A DNA stretch of 64,000 nt from Cyanophora paradoxa (GCA_004431415.1 QPMI01000553.1:291441-355440), one strand, 5' to 3'. Counted from the first letter of the stretch, positions 1 through 14,150 are shown. Made by a program: numbers and translations. The notes: generated by a model from the letters alone, not told the origin.

Positions 1-3000
1 TTAAAACTCCGCATTTTACTATGTGTCCCCTCCAGACGGGCGGCCACGGCGATACCTCCATGTTGAGGACCGACACGCCGAACCCATCATTCCCACCCTT
101 GGGCACGAAGTCGCGAACTTCAAACGGAAGCTTCACCAGCGCCGGATTGACACCGAAACCGCCTTGATTTGTCGGAATGTCGCTAGACGGATTGACACCG
201 AAACCGCGCTAGACAGTCCAAAGCTCGCGATTCGGCATTCGATGCGAGCTTACTTGGCGAGACGGCCCTGGGGCGCTTTGATGAGGGTGTTCAGCAGGTT
301 CGCGAGCGGGCTGTCTGACGCCTCCGTCTGCCCGGTGAGGCCCGTGGCAGCGGTGCCGACCCAGTCCGGACTCGAGATGGCGGCGGACAATTCCTTAGTG
401 GTCTGGTCGATTTTGCAGTGGCAACGTCAGATCCAATGTTACATATGTTATATACATATGATGCCAAAAGCGTCTTCAGGTGGATGTTAATGGAATGTGA
501 AAACGCACCTGTTCAAGGTAAACGCCGAGGTCGAGATCGACAAAGTCACATGGATCGAATTCCGGCTTGCAGTTCGACAGCTTCAGCATAAGCGTTGAAT
601 TAAGGAACCTGTTGCGGTTGCGCGCGGAAGTTGCGATTCAATGCGAGTGCCGAGAGCCGCGGCGTCGGCTCTGAACGCACGAACTGGAGACAGCGGATAG
701 GGCCGTGATGGCGTCGAGAATGCCTGCGAGGTCTGGGTACACTTCCTTTAGGCTTGCGGTGTTGTTGGCGAGATTCACGCGGCGTTGCGCAATTGTAGCG
801 GCCGAACAAATGTCATCAATCACTTTTTCCAAGTTCGAGGGCTTCACTGCATCAAAGTTTCAAAAGATTGTGATTTTGGTGTCCAATTGCAATATATATA
901 GCTTCCATCGAATTTCGTACCTGTGACTCCCTGGAGCTGGTCGGCGAAGGCAGCGACCGCGTCGGCCGTTGACGAAATCATCTCTGAATCGCTAATTTGA
1001 CCAGAGTTGTACAGTTCCTTGAGACTGTCAACAAAGTTATTGAAGCTCGAAATCGCCTCCGGATCCACCACCACCACTGGATCCAGCCCCCCGGCGCCCC
1101 CCGCTCCACCCGTTCCACCCGTTCCACCCGTTCCACCGGTTCCACCGGTTCCACCCGCTCCACCCGAGCTCGAGCTTCCTGGCTTCAATACCGTGACGTT
1201 GAAATAAACATCTGCGGAACCGGTGAGCTGCACGTTGAGCGCAGAAATTGCAAAGAAGTCAAATGAGTTCTAGTACCCGAGCAGCCGCAATCGTTTTCAG
1301 AGCAAATTGACGCTGTGAGCGTATGCATGCCAGCGGGAAGGGCGCCCGAGGAGAGGCTCATAATGTTGCTTTGTCCAGGCCTCACAAGAATCTTTTCTTT
1401 AAGCTGTGGAGCGGCGCGGAGGATGAGAGTGAGCATCGTATACGTATGCCCCGGGGCGCCCAGGTGTGCCTACCTTGAGCGAGTAGGAGAGCGGGAGGGC
1501 CTTCGCCAGGTTGAAGGGCGCCTTCCAGTCCGAGCACGTGACGGTGTAGCTCGTCTTGAACAAAACGCCCTCCGTCGGCGAGATCGCGCAGGTTCCTGGG
1601 TCGACAGACGCCGGAGGGCCGATGAGGCGGAAACTGGCCCGGTCTTCGACCGGGGCGTACAACGTGCCCGGCTTGTTAGGGTCCGGTGCGGTGACAGAGC
1701 AGCTGTGCGCACGACAAATCCACTTCAACGATATATTTGATTACGGGGTACCGAACATATCCAAAATTAAAACGTTTACGGACAACAACATAATCTTTGT
1801 CTGCAGGGACGAAATCCGTCAAGAAGTTTTATGAAAAGCCCAAGCATGCATGTGGTCAACATTTGCGCACAGTATTCGAAGGCGGGGCGGAGGTCTGGAG
1901 CGAAGACCAGCGTATCGTTCACCCGCGAGACGCTGCTGAAGTAGCTGTACACGCGCGACAGCTCAGAATATTCAGCCGGGATCGGTAACTGGAGCGGCGT
2001 GCACGCACGGGGACTTGTTCAGGTCGGCCAGGAAGGGCTCGCCGTTCGGGGCGGTCCAGGTCTGCGTTGCGACATTGGGGAAAGCTGCGTAGCCAGGGGA
2101 CGAAGAAGTGCAGCGGGCGATGATCGTCTGCTTGTAGCAGACGGTTTCGGCGGTTCCCGGGGGCGGAATGACTTCGATCTGCGTTTGCGCAGACCAGACG
2201 CCATCAGCTCTCTGAATCAGCACGTGCACGTTCAATCAGCGGGGATGCGATTACCTCCACCTTCACGCGCATTGTCACTTCCAGCGTGAGGGGCACGTCT
2301 GCACAGGAGCGCGGAGTGCGTGTCCATTAGCGAAGCAAGCTTAAGGACAGAAACCAGTTCATCTTTGGTGGTACCGGAGCAGCCGCAATCGTTGCTCGAG
2401 CAGATAGTCGCCGTGAGGTCGTACTTGCCCACGGAGAACTTGTAGGAGGGAACCATGGCATTACTTGTTCCGGGCGCCACAAGTACAGTATCATTCATCT
2501 GCACGGGAATTTTTAGAGAGGTCCCGGACACCTGCGGCGGGTTGGGCCTGATTGTAGCGCGCCTTGAGTGAGTAGGAGAGTGGCAGCGCGTTTGCGGCGT
2601 TGAAGGGCGGCTGCCAGTCAGAGCACGTGACAACGTAGACTGTCTCGTCCAATGACACATCCTTGGACAATATCGAGCAGGTGCCTGGGTTCAGAGACGC
2701 CGGTGAACCGATGATACGGAATCTGGCCGTGTCTGTGACAGCAGGAAGGTTCATGCCCAGTCTGACAGGGTCGGGAGCAGTGGCGGAGCAGCTCTGCGCA
2801 GGCAGGGCAGCACGTCATCAAGGAAAATCAACGAGAGGAGCCAAGGACGGATGAAATTTGCTGACAATATTGTACTCCTTGTCTGCGACGAACACGCGCA
2901 AGTTAAGGACGCGCAGGTTGAGATAACATAAAGACTACATTAACAAATCGATCAGCGCTCACTGATCTCGAAGGCCGGGCGAAGTTCCGGAGTGAACGTC

Positions 3001-6000
3001 AGAGACTCATCGACCCTTGAGACTGCCTTGAAGTACCTGCATGCGGTCGCGATCACGGAAAGAAATTAAAGCAAATGAAAGTCGACGGCGCGGCAACGGC
3101 AACGATCGCGGGGCATGCAGATGCACGCACGGGGAGTTCTTCAGGTCTGCCAGGATCGGCTCGCCGTTCGGGGCGGACCACGTCTGGACGGCGAGGGTCG
3201 GGTAGGCGTCGTAGGGGGAGGCCGACGACGTGCAGCGGGCGACGACGGTCTGCTTGTAGCAGAGCGTCTCGGAGGTTCCGGGGGGCGGCGAGACTGTGAC
3301 CTGTGTTTGCACAATTCACAGATCACCTCTCCGAATCAGCGTTCGAATCGGCCAGGCGGGGGTACATTTACCTCCAACTTGACTGTAAGTTTTGGGTGAA
3401 CAATGATGTTCAGCGGTACGTCTGCGTATTCGTACGGATCAGGCTCGCTATCTTAAATGTACACGCGATCCAAGCACGCTTCTTCACCAGAGCAGCCGCA
3501 GCCGTTGCTCGCGCAGATGGACGCCGTGAGATTTTGCTTGCCGAGGGAAAAGACATCGGGGCTCGGCGTCATAACGTTGCTCGCCCCGGCTGGCACCAGG
3601 ACCTTGCTTCCCGACTGCGGGGCTCTGAATTGAGCTTCGCGTTTTGAGAGATGGCCTAATGCGGCTTAGGTGCGCCGGTGGAGTCATTTAAGACTCTGCC
3701 CTGCCGGGCAAGCCTTGCCTGTACTGAGTGTCCTTTATATGAGCTCTAACCGTCTATAGGGCTCGAATGTGCAATCGTTTTGCAATTGGGCCCGCATACC
3801 TTGAGGGAGTAGGAGAGGGGGAGGGCCTTCGCGAGGTTGAAGGGCGGCTTCCAGTTGGAGCACGTGACGGTGAAGGCCGTCTCCAGGTACGTGCCCTCCG
3901 CCGGCGAGACTGTGAGATTTCACTTGCCAATTTGGAGGGCACTGGAGCTCGGCGTCATCACGTTGCTCGCCCCAGCAGGCACGAGGATCGTACTTCCCTG
4001 CTGCAAAGCCCCGAATTCAGCTTCGTGTTTAGACAGGGCTCGAGACGCAATCGTTTTGGGCCCGCATACCTTGAGGGAGTAGGAGAGGGGGAGGGCCTTC
4101 GCGAGGTTGAAGGGCGGCTTCCAGTTGGAGCACGTGATGGTGAAGGCCGTCTCCAGGTACGTGCCCTCCGCCGGCGAGACTGTGCAGGTGCCCGGATCTT
4201 GAGACGCCGGCGGCCCGATCAGACGGAAGGTTTTGGTATCCGTCGTCGTAGGGAAGCTCATGCCCCAATCGCTGGGGGCGGGCGCTGTCGCTGAGCAGGT
4301 CTGCCCAGTGGGGGCATCGTTAATATCGATGGTATCGAAGCGAAGAAAGGAAGAAGTACGGACCATAGTATAGAGTTTGTCTGTACAGAAGGCAAATAAA
4401 TAAACCTCAGCGTAAGAGTGCGCGTCGATCCGAAACAATGAGAGACATTATTTCAACTCACTGTATTCGAAGGGCGAGGCAGATCCCGAAGCGAACGTTA
4501 GGGAATCGTCCACCAGCGAGACCGCCTTGTAGTAACTGGCCGTGTGGTCGAGTAAGGGCAGACTTTGAATGCGCGCGCATGCAAATTCATTACGTATGCG
4601 CACGGCAAGGAGTTTTTGTCGAAGGCGAGAGCTTGCGACACGCCGTCCGACGCGGTCCAGTTTTGTGACGCGAATTTAGAATAATCCGGGTAGTTCGAGG
4701 AGGACGTGCAGCGGGCGACGAGGGTCTGGTCGGCGCAAACTTCTTCCAGGCCCCCTGGCGGCGTGACTGTGACCTGCGCACGCGTTTCAGGCACGCCGAA
4801 ATGCGTGCACGTGCGCTTCCAGCCCATTCTGGTAGATCGAGTCAGCCAGGACGGGTTGCATTTACCTCCAACTTGACTGTGTGTGATGGATTAACGGTGA
4901 TGCTCAGCGGGACGTCTGCGTATAAATACGAATCAGGATCGTACACGCGATTTAAGCAAGAGTCTTCATGATCACCAGAGCAGCCGCAGCCGTTGCTTGC
5001 GCAGATAGAGACCGTGAGATTTCGCTTGCCAATTTGGAGGGCACTGGAGCTCGGCGTCATCACGTTGCTCGCCCCAGCAGGCACGAGGATCGTACTTCCC
5101 TGCTGCAAAGCCCCGAATTCAGCTTCGTGTTTAGACAGGGCTCGAGACGCAATCGTTTTGGGCCCGCATACCTTGAGGGAGTAGGAGAGGGGGAGGGCCT
5201 TCGCGAGGTTGAAGGGCGGCTTCCAGTTGGAGCACGTGATGGTGAAGGCCGTCTCCAGGTACGTGCCCTCCGCCGGCGAGACTGTGCAGGTGCCCGGATC
5301 TTGAGACGCCGGCGGCCCGATCAGACGGAAGGATATTTTAGCCGAAGTAGCCGCAGGAATGTTAACGCTCCAATCTTGAGGATCGACCGCTGTCGCTGAG
5401 CAGTTCTGCACGGGTACCGGTGGTGGGTCCATTGGTGGTATCCGAAAACAACGTCGGACGAAGTACGGACCATAGTATAGAGTTTGTCTGTACAAAAAAG
5501 TACATGAAATGAATCTCAGCGTCAGCATCTACGTATATGCCCAAACCCATAAGCAAATTTTTCTCGACTCACTGTACTCGAAGGGCGGGGCAGATCCCGA
5601 AGCGAACGTTAGGGAATTGTCCACCAGCGAAACCTGCTTGTAGTAGCTGGCCATGTGGTCGAGTTATTGCAGATTAAAATGTACGCGCTCGCTAACTGAA
5701 CGCTCACGGGAAAGAGTTGCTGTCGAATACGAGATCTTTTGACACGCCGTCCGAAACCATCCACTTGTGTTGTGCATACCAGATATAGCCTAACCATTCC
5801 GGGTAGTTTACGGCAGAGGACGTGCAGCGAGCGACAAGGGTCTGGTCGGCGCAAACTTCTTCCAGGCCCCCTGGCGGCGTGACTGTGACCTGCGCACGCG
5901 TTTCAGGCACGCCGAAATGCGTGCGCGTGCGCTTCTTGCAGTTGATCATGATGATAACTATAGTTAGAAGAAGCGCACCTCCAGATTCGCTTCTTTCACG

Positions 6001-9000
6001 CTAGTGGGAGGCGGCACGGTGCAGTTTACGGCCTTGAAATCCCTGCTGCTCTCGCGGTATCCACCTGCGAGCGTGCACGGTCCCATTATCAGCCCTGAAT
6101 CGGTCATGTGCGAACCCAGACGTCGACGCGGTCTTACCAAAGCGATCTAGACCAGCTGCGTGCAGCTATGTACAGGGCCCATACAGAACCTACCCGGATT
6201 ACGAGGATGTTGTAGCCGTACGGCGTGAGACGCTCGGTCGCTTTGGTACCATCCGGATTCGTCCATTTGACCTTGTAGTCGATTCCAATCGGGTCAGGCT
6301 TGGGGGCTGCGCGCGTTGGAGTAATCGGATGTCATTCATGTTGAAGCAATCGCAATCGGCTGGGAAAACGAAAACAAAGCTTTCCGGACCGTGCCAGCGC
6401 TGGAAATCTGGAAATGTGAAAGGCTTCAACTGAGGACGCTCGCGAACTGTGCATGCGCAGCTGGAGTTGCGCACCTGTCCAGTTCTTCGCGCGAGATTCC
6501 GTGAGCACGTAAGCGAACTGGATGCTCAGCCCGTCCTTTCCGACCAGAAAAGCCGAGTGCCGCTTTGTCCAGTCGAACCAGAGCGTGAGGAGATCGTTGG
6601 CGATGTTCTCGTAGCCGATCGCTGTCTTTGCTGCGTCGAGTTTGACTTTGAAGGGATCGTTCAGGATCTCAGTGTTGGCGGGTCCCCAGCCGTTGGCAGT
6701 GTTCCAAGTATCAGGACTGAAACCGAGCCCCACCTGCGTTCTAGCATTGTGAAATCCCTGCTGACCTTCATCGTGGGCGAGCCTGCACAGGAATCAGCTT
6801 TCCCGATTCAACGAGAGCACGCGATTTGCGTACCCCACAAAGCAGCGGTCTTGATTGGTCATGAGTGGCGCACACATAAGCAGGTCAGAGCGAGCTCGAG
6901 GGTGCGAGTGCGTTACGGCATGAGGAAGGAATTACCGAAAAGCAGCCCCTTTGCGCCTATTGAAGCGACCGTGCCCTCGCCGTTGGCATTGTTCGGGTTT
7001 TTCGGTTGAGCGTAAACTTTGTTCTTTGTGACTGCAGGGATCAGAGCGAGAAGTACGTGAGACGAATGATCATGAATTCGGTGCTGTTCAATTTTGGCGG
7101 AGCTGACCGTGCATCTCTGCGCAGGCGAAATCAGCATTATCGGCTGCAGATGCCACTTTCAACCGTAGTCAGACGGCGATGCGCACCGCGCCGGGCTGGA
7201 TTCTGTTTCGTGCTTGCATAGCGGTTCCAGGCCGGGTCCAAACCAAATCCGGTTTCGCGCCATGTTCTCGAGGGCCCCCAGTGTATATATCGGGAGTCTC
7301 CGCGATCGAGACCCTCAGGGATTTGCGCGGTATCGTTAATTCCAGCCAGAGTCCCTGTTGCGCGAATTCAATGAATTGAAAGAGCCCAGAACGAGCGCCG
7401 ATGGCGCACCCTTTTGGTGATCGATGTCGGGGTCGATTTGACGGATGTAGTAATTGACTTTTTCGACGTCGAAGTTTTTCGGATTGTCGTTCCTGCGGAG
7501 GACTTGATATGAAACTTCTGAGCTCTCTACGGATCGAAGCTCACACGATTGTGTAATCGACGTAGATCTCTAAGTTGTCCCCGTCCTCTCGGAAGAAGTA
7601 TCTGAGCTTGAGTAAGATCCTCGAGCTCTCGATAAAAAGTAGAGCGCAGCACAAGTGAGGTCGGCGAGCGCAACGTGTGGGTATGCGTCATCATGCCACT
7701 GCCCATGTCGGTGAGAGATGATGGGATGACGTGCACCACCGTGATGCCGTCGTCCTCCACAGTAACGTTCTTGATACCGATCTTACGCCTGCCAGCAGCG
7801 TCTGTGTTCAGCCCCACGACCAGCTCAATGTCTCCGACGTAACTGTTCTGCGTAACCGGTCTGGAATATGTATAACAAAGCCGAAAAGCGAACGATTGTT
7901 CTACGATGTCAGCGCACGAAGTAAGGGCCGATTTGATTCGTCTTCACATTAAGACCACCTCGAAAGTTCGTTCCCCATCCTGAGCGGAAAGGCGTGAGCA
8001 GCGTGCTTGGGCAGCAATTGGCGCGCCCTCGCCTCGAGCAGATCTAGAGCTAGTAAGGCAGAGTATGCAATCATCATCAACTATAGGTTATATATGGTTA
8101 TCGTCAGGCTTTCAGCAGACTCGAGGTACCCTCGAGCAGACTCCAGGTAACCCTTTAGACTCCACAGGCTCCGGACTGCAGCAGATACCTTCGATTGCTT
8201 TTCCAGGCGTCTGGAGTTACCGAATTCGTATTTCGGAAACGAAACCGGTTTAGAGAATACGCATGCATCAGCTCGAAGGTAAGAATACGCACAATGAAGT
8301 CCTGCGTATTAAAAGTTGGATTCACGGATTCAATCGCACGCTGACAGATAACGGCGATTCATGGATGTGAACACGCACCCCGCAGTAGGCCATTTGCCTG
8401 CGAAGTTCACAAAAGCGATCAGGCTGACTTCAAGTTTGAATATTCTTGCAGACGCCGCACCTTCCCGTCCTGCAACCCTTTCCGGATTTGGAGCACCGAC
8501 CGTCCGCTTCGGGCTCCACGTCCTCGATGAAGTCATCGTACTCTTCGTGCGAGCGATAAGACGGCGGCCACGTGCACGCTCTCTAGTTCAAAAAAGTGTA
8601 CAGCTCACCAGGCCACGTGTTCCACTGCACGTGTTTCGATAGGACCAGGGAAAGAGCACTTCAGCGTTAGCGCTGCGCATAAAATAGATTGAAAAGTGGA
8701 AGGAACACGGTCACCCCGTCTTTGTCAATATCCACGAACAGTCCGTGAGCAGGTTGGCGATCATACGTCCAACCGAGCGGGTAGCCGTCCGGAATCGGAC
8801 CGACAGTGCCCAGCGATCCGGAGCGGGAATTGATGGCGGTCATGATATACTTTCCGACGACCATGTAGTCCACGTGGTCGAACTCGACTTGTCCCTTCGT
8901 CATTTTCCATGGCTGGAGGGGATAAGCACCGCGCTCCGGCACGGTAACGCCTGCGAGTAAAAAAAGTCATGATCAAGCGGCAGAGAAAAGATATCAACGC

Positions 9001-11717
9001 GAGACAGTTTCAGACCCATGTGTCCGCGGATTTCAAAAAGCGGGCTGCAGAGACAACGTCATCAGTTTTCATTGTAGGAAAACTCGTACTCCACAACTGA
9101 CCGGTATTCCCCGTGCTCGCCATTTACGCACAATCTTTCCAAGCCATGTATCAGAGGGTTTCTGTGAAGTTCAAAAGCAGCTGATCAAGCCTACCTTTCT
9201 TCGGTGCCCCAGGCTGTGGTCGCTGGATCGGCTGGCAATGGCTGCAGCATTCTTGCCCATAGAGATTGGATAGCATCTGTGTTGTACACCTCCACTTTTG
9301 GATACGAGTAGTAGAGCTCGCTGCGGCAGGTTAGCGAATCCGGAATAAAAGATAGCCAGAGATTGAATACCCCAGTGAGTGGCCCTGCGAATGCACGCAA
9401 TTGCAAGTTCAATTGCAAGTTAATCATGACATGCAACATCAAATATTAATCAATGAATCAATAAAAAAAGGAATCACCAGCCACCGAGGGTACTTGAGCA
9501 AGATTGTGTCAGAACACGGGAGGTGAGAGGGCGAAGTTGCGTTGCGATCACGAGAGCAGTGCTCACCGAACCACCTCCCGCGTACTTTCCGGACCTGCGA
9601 AATGCCTTTTCGAGAACTGTGCTCGGGCTTGGAAGCGGTTCGCCGGAAGGACTTGCAAGGTCGGTGACTCGTCTGATTTCGTACAGTTCGCGCTGGCTAG
9701 TCCACGCGTAAGCCTCAATCGATTGGGCTCCGAAACAGCACAGCAAACGAACCCCAAGTAATGCAACCGACCGCGGTCCGCGCCCCCCTTAGTTGGAGCA
9801 TGGTGCCGGTACCACGTGGGGTCGGCAAGCGACGTCATCTGAACGGAAGCTCGCGCGATGCCGGATTCCGGAAAGCGAAATGATGCTATAGTTGCAGGGG
9901 TAACCACGTACCGAGAAGCGAGCTGCAGCACGCATCAGTAAGGCCGCGTTCAGTGACGTCGAACGATAATATCAATTGCAAGATAGAGAACACGGAGCGC
10001 ACCCCCCGGTTCGACGCGCTTGATGCTGTATCCGCGGGGCAGTTCCCGTGAGCGGACTCTCGTTCACAATGAGTATCATTCAGAGACGCACCGGAGGCAC
10101 CACTGGAAATGCGATTGAACGAGTCATTAACAGATTGCGGCTCAAAACGCTCAAAGTTTGTCTGACCGCATAATTCAGGGTAATCGGCTGATTGCACTTC
10201 ACGTAAACATCGATAGTTTTCGACGTCGTGTCTGCGCTCGTGCATAAAACCACTCGCGGCAAGCTTGAAGTATATGTGTGGGCTGATTACTCGCCAATAT
10301 CGGCCTCAGTGATTGTAGCTTCCCCGCACGTGGCGAAGACCTCGAATTGCCCGACGCGAACTTTGTCCTTGGGAAATTTGTAAGCCCATAGCGTGTTTCC
10401 AGCGAGAAAGTTGATATGTTCATCAATCCTGGACCCCACGCTCATCGGAAAAGTAAATCCATCGCCCACATTCGACCGCACGAAATCAACCTGACAGCGT
10501 CGTCATTCCGTCAATGGCTCTCAAAGTCGATTCTCCAATCATAGGGATATTTGAAGGCACCCTATATGTGTGCGAGAAAGTCGCCGAGTTGTCGTAGCCC
10601 GAACTTGTGGACGCCCCCGGAAAATTTCTAACCCACAGGAATTCGAATTCAACGGGAAGCGCATGCGCATCGCTGAATTACGTGCATACGAGCAAAAAAT
10701 GACAGTAAGAAATACCTATACTTGTCCGGATGAAATGTTCTGCACGTGGGGCAAGTTTTGAGCTGAAGAGCGCATACCCATTATATGTTATGTATGTGAA
10801 GAAGCTCACGTAAAGTAGACACTAGTAGCGTTCATCGGCGTGTTCATATACTTTTGGCTGAATTCGAAGGGGCGTCACTCAGAGATGGGAGACTTTAAGA
10901 GACACGGTACGATTTACACACCACCAATACCACTCCTCTGCAGACCGCGGGACACGCATTAGGCGACACGCATATTCGGGGGTGCGGAACGCGAGTACGC
11001 ACTCATGGGCCCTCTGTGCGCGTTGAAGCCTCCGCCGCCTGTGATAGCGTTGGGTGCTGGATATTGCGACGTCAGGTCACCCGCCTTCCAGCAATTGATG
11101 TTCTCGAAGCCCTGCTGCCTGTTCGCATCCACGACACCAGGGGTACCGGGCGGCTCAAAGTAGTTGCCAGCTCGCTGGATATCTGATCGTGACCGTGAGG
11201 GATGCAACGTAGATTCCTGCAGCTGCTTCTTCGGAAGCTCTCATGATCAGTGCGCACGAATGTAAGGTAGAGAGTAATTTGTGGTCGTGACATCATTCCT
11301 TATAGTGGTTCCGTCCCAATTCTTCGGTAGGGGCAAGGAACCGGCGCCTCCCTTCGTGCCATCCCCCTTCACGTACGTCGTGAGGATGGGCTTGTCGCCA
11401 GGCTGCCCGTCGGAGAAGCGGATTCCGGGGCGACCCTGGATGCCGCTGCGACATCGATGCGCGAGCTTAGCTTCGGGATGCTACGCCTGGATACTAATTC
11501 CAGGGCCCGGGGCGCATGCGCACACGGGGCCCATGTCTCTAGCCGTGCGGGGGTCGTCCCCCGCCGCAGCATACGCGACGGATGCAGAGAGAACAAACGC
11601 CGAAGTCACGATCGCTATCGATATGGCGACCAGGACGACTGAGGCCGGGACCGGGGCCGGCCGCCGGCCGCCAGGGCGGATGATCGGGCGGGAGCTGGGC
11701 GCGCTCGAGCTCGCCAT
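1..11717 (-). CDS. multi-exon REJ-repeat extracellular protein, host gene (3' end outside window)
   Basis: Inferred single minus-strand gene; exon edges are approximate. The first exon (about 11717-11560) has a Met followed by a basic stretch and a hydrophobic segment (residues ~23-50) ending in Ala residues, like a signal peptide or signal anchor. Further exon-like blocks are at 11450-11297, 11185-10985, 10495-10287, 9746-9480, 9442-9191, 8942-8667, 6733-6460, then a tandem array from 5950 to 850, and 847-640, 415-255, 190-70. Reading frame changes between blocks coincide with GT...AG signals (GTAAGC donor near 253, CAG acceptor near 848). The array modules carry a TCSxWKxPF...LPLSYSL motif like REJ domains of polycystin-1-type proteins, plus Cys-rich segments. 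A large secreted or membrane-anchored surface protein is likely. Splitting into two genes around 6-8.5 kb cannot be excluded, since exons there are weak. Confidence 0.55.
1097..1170 (-). repeat. 9-bp coding microsatellite (Gly-Gly-Thr tract)
   Basis: About eight copies of GTTCCACCC / GTTCCACCG in tandem. On the minus strand they code for a Gly-Gly-Thr/Ala repeat inside an exon, between a Ser-rich stretch and a Pro-Val segment. Probably a flexible linker with variable length. Confidence 0.75.
3787..3912. repeat. partial third copy of the REJ exon
   Basis: Nearly identical to 4061-4186 and to the same part of 5163-5288. It is joined at a shared GAGACTGTGAGA-type stretch to the next copy, which suggests unequal exchange. 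In this copy the exon is cut short. Confidence 0.7.
3913..4229. repeat. recent segmental duplication, copy 1
   Basis: About 317 bp matching 5013-5329 with only one or two visible differences (for example TTTCAC against TTTCGC at the left edge). Introns and exons are equally conserved, so the copy is young or maintained by gene conversion. Confidence 0.8.
5013..5329. repeat. recent segmental duplication, copy 2
   Basis: Partner of 3913-4229. This copy keeps the full Cys-rich exon, whereas the other copy loses the final part of it. Confidence 0.8.
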
Positions 11718-11840
11718 GAGCTCGAGCGTGCGCGCCGGATTCCCGCGGCCGACGTAAATCTTCTGAGGCTCTACGCGTATACCGACCCAGCCGCGCTGCC
11801 TGGCTGATTCCGAATCCGGCGCGCGCGCGCACCGTGGCAC

Positions 11841-14150
11841 GCGCCTACTAGGCTATAACTATCAGGCTATAGCTATACTATGCTGCTATAGCCTCTAGCA
11901 GAGTCCGACCGTCGGACGGTCACCGGCCCATGACACCGGGTGGTCCGGGTCTCAGGACTAACTGTCAGTAGTACCGGTAACTGCATGAGCCTCGGAGTCA
12001 GGCGGAGTCACTGGACCGGCCGCGGGAGCCTGAGGATCGGACCGGGGGTCCGGGAGTCCGGGAGGACCGGGACCCACTGGGCCAGGTTTACAAGTTAATT
12101 TCAAGTTCCCGACGGTTTAATTTCCGAACGCTACGAGTTATCATATGGGACTTATCACACATAGTATATAATTAGGCGCAGTTTCCGCCATACAAACCTT
12201 TTTCCTTGACTCAGTGAGTCAAGTCGATTGACTAAAACTTGAAACTCGGCCGAGTTTTTAGACTGGGAACACTTTTTTTTTAGCGGAACTTCAATATTTA
12301 ATATTTTAATGCTGCCGAACTTCGCTGAGCCCGGGCTCGAGTCGAACTTCCGAAGTGAGGCTACTAGCTGAGCTTCGGAAACGCGGCCCCCGGGCCGGGG
12401 CCCCGGCCCCCGGCCCCCGGGCCGGGCCCCGCCGGGCCGGGCCCGGCCCCCGGCCGCGGCCGCGGGCCCCGGCCCCGGGCCCCGGGCCCCGGCCCCGGGG
12501 CGGCGGGCCGCGCACTGCGGCACGCGGCGGCCGGCGCCCGAGCCTCGGAGGGCCGCGGCCCGCTGGGGCGCTGCCCAATCCTAAGATTCCTAACTATAGT
12601 AACTGTCAGTACGGTAGTATTTGTTTTTGGGTACGGTAGTAACTGCTACGTATATAGTATATACTATGAGATATATAAAAAAGTAAAGCCAGCCAGCCGC
12701 CAGTGCCCGCCACTGGCCCGCCAGCGGTTCGGCCGCCGCGCGTGAGTGGTCATTGGTGTTCATTAGGATTGGCCCGGCCGCCGAAACGGCGCCTAATTAT
12801 AAAACAAAATATTAAGGTCTGTGCTTTAATTATTATGTCGCCCCGAAATTATGTCGCCTCAGATAGATGTGAGATAACGACATAATTAATATTTGGTGCG
12901 GCAATGGTGCCGTGACACTGCCGTCATAGTAGGGCACGCGTATATACGTAGTGGTACCCCAACAAATTTACCGTCCCATACAAGCCTGAAAATTTCATGC
13001 CGACATAATTTGGGGACGTCATATTTCGCATAGATCGAGAAGGATCGGGTTTTAAAACGACATAAATTTGCATGACATAATATTGTGTTTTACGGTAGAT
13101 TCTGTCATTCGATTCTGATGTTCCAACGGTTTTTCGTACATTTGCGCACGATACGTATACGTACATTACTTTTAATTTCAAATAATTTGCAACGCTCACT
13201 GCAGCTGATTCGTCGCTTTCCGGCCTTCCGATAGGCCAGCCGCAAATTCCTGAAGTCCTGCGTAAAGACCGCTTTTGCAAACTTGAAAGTGAACCGTCCG
13301 ACGGTCAAGTCCCGACTCCCAACTCCCGAGTCCAGCCGAAGACTGGGCCCGAAGTGAGCTTTGCTTTTGCAAATCAAGCCAGCGGAGTTAGGTCGAGCTG
13401 CACCAAGCCAGACCAAGCCGCCCTGGCCGCTAGACCGGCGCTGGTACCGGTACCATAGTAACTGGCAAGCCGCTGGCAAGCCAGCTGAATTCTCAGGGCC
13501 GCCTAGCGGCTAGGGCCAGCCCCGGTGCAAGCTTTCGAAATTTTGGGCCAGCGCTAGCCCCAGTGCAAGCTTCTAGCCCCGACGGCCAGTGCCCTACGGT
13601 CCCTACCTATACTTGGTCCTATAATTAATCATATAAAGAAAGAAAATTTTCAAAAAAAAGTGTGCAACCGTTCGGCCGCGGGCATGCGCAATCGCACACT
13701 GCACGGAAACGATTTAGGCATTTTAATTGATGCATCAAGTGCCATCAATTGCAACTGGGGGTGCATCCGTGACACTGTGACAGAACGCTAAGAAACTACC
13801 CTTGAACTAGGGGTGGGGCTCGAGCCCAAATCGCCCGCTCGAGCCGAGCTCGAGCCGGGACCCCTCGAGCCGCGAACCGGCTCGAGCCGGCTCAAGGTGG
13901 GGGGTACACAGTCCTTACCCTATATAATATTCGATATATATAATAAAAAACTATATAAAATAGCCAGGTTCTCAAAGTCCCTACGCCCTGTCATAGCATG
14001 TGGGGCCTTCGACACAGATTTTCCCGAGGCGTAGGGGGTGGGGCTCTTGAGGGGTGGGTGTGGACCCGGGGGGATGTGGCATCAGGAACAAGTTGATGGA
14101 AAAAAAAGCATGAGTATCATTTCGAATCGATAATTAAGCAAGAAATTACG
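11841..14150. other. intergenic, no gene seen
   Basis: Open frames here are short, of low complexity and without conserved motifs. Present are TAGC/CTATAGC-rich repeats (11,853-11,900), a G+C-only block (12,384-12,512) and AT-rich stretches. This is the upstream region of the host gene and may hold its promoter, but I can point to no specific site. Confidence 0.5.
12384..12512. repeat. G+C-only low-complexity block
   Basis: About 125 bases that are almost exclusively runs of CCCC, GGGG and GGCC, highly self-complementary. Frames across it translate to Pro/Arg/Gly-rich nonsense on both strands. Confidence 0.85.

Larger units (their letters stand above)
850..5960 (-). repeat. tandem four-exon module array (REJ-like)
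   Basis: Four full modules lie head to tail on the minus strand. Each has (a) a PPGxxExVCxxQTxxARCTSS exon (5949-5700, 4800-4600, 3312-3110, 2235-1990), (b) the REJ-like exon with FRLIGPPAS...LPLSYSL (5450-5165, 4310-4060, 2790-2560, 1710-1470), (c) an exon ending in DCGCSG or GCGCSG (5160-4965, 3640-3490, 2500-2380, 1420-1270), and (d) a short beta-strand-like exon (about 4930-4865, 3430-3340, 2310-2235, 1215-1175). Introns are duplicated with the exons, so the array grew by genomic tandem duplication. Confidence 0.6.

Noticed and set aside
12306-12639. Pro/Arg/Gly-rich open frames on both strands
   Set aside because: Produced by the G+C-only block; no codon structure.
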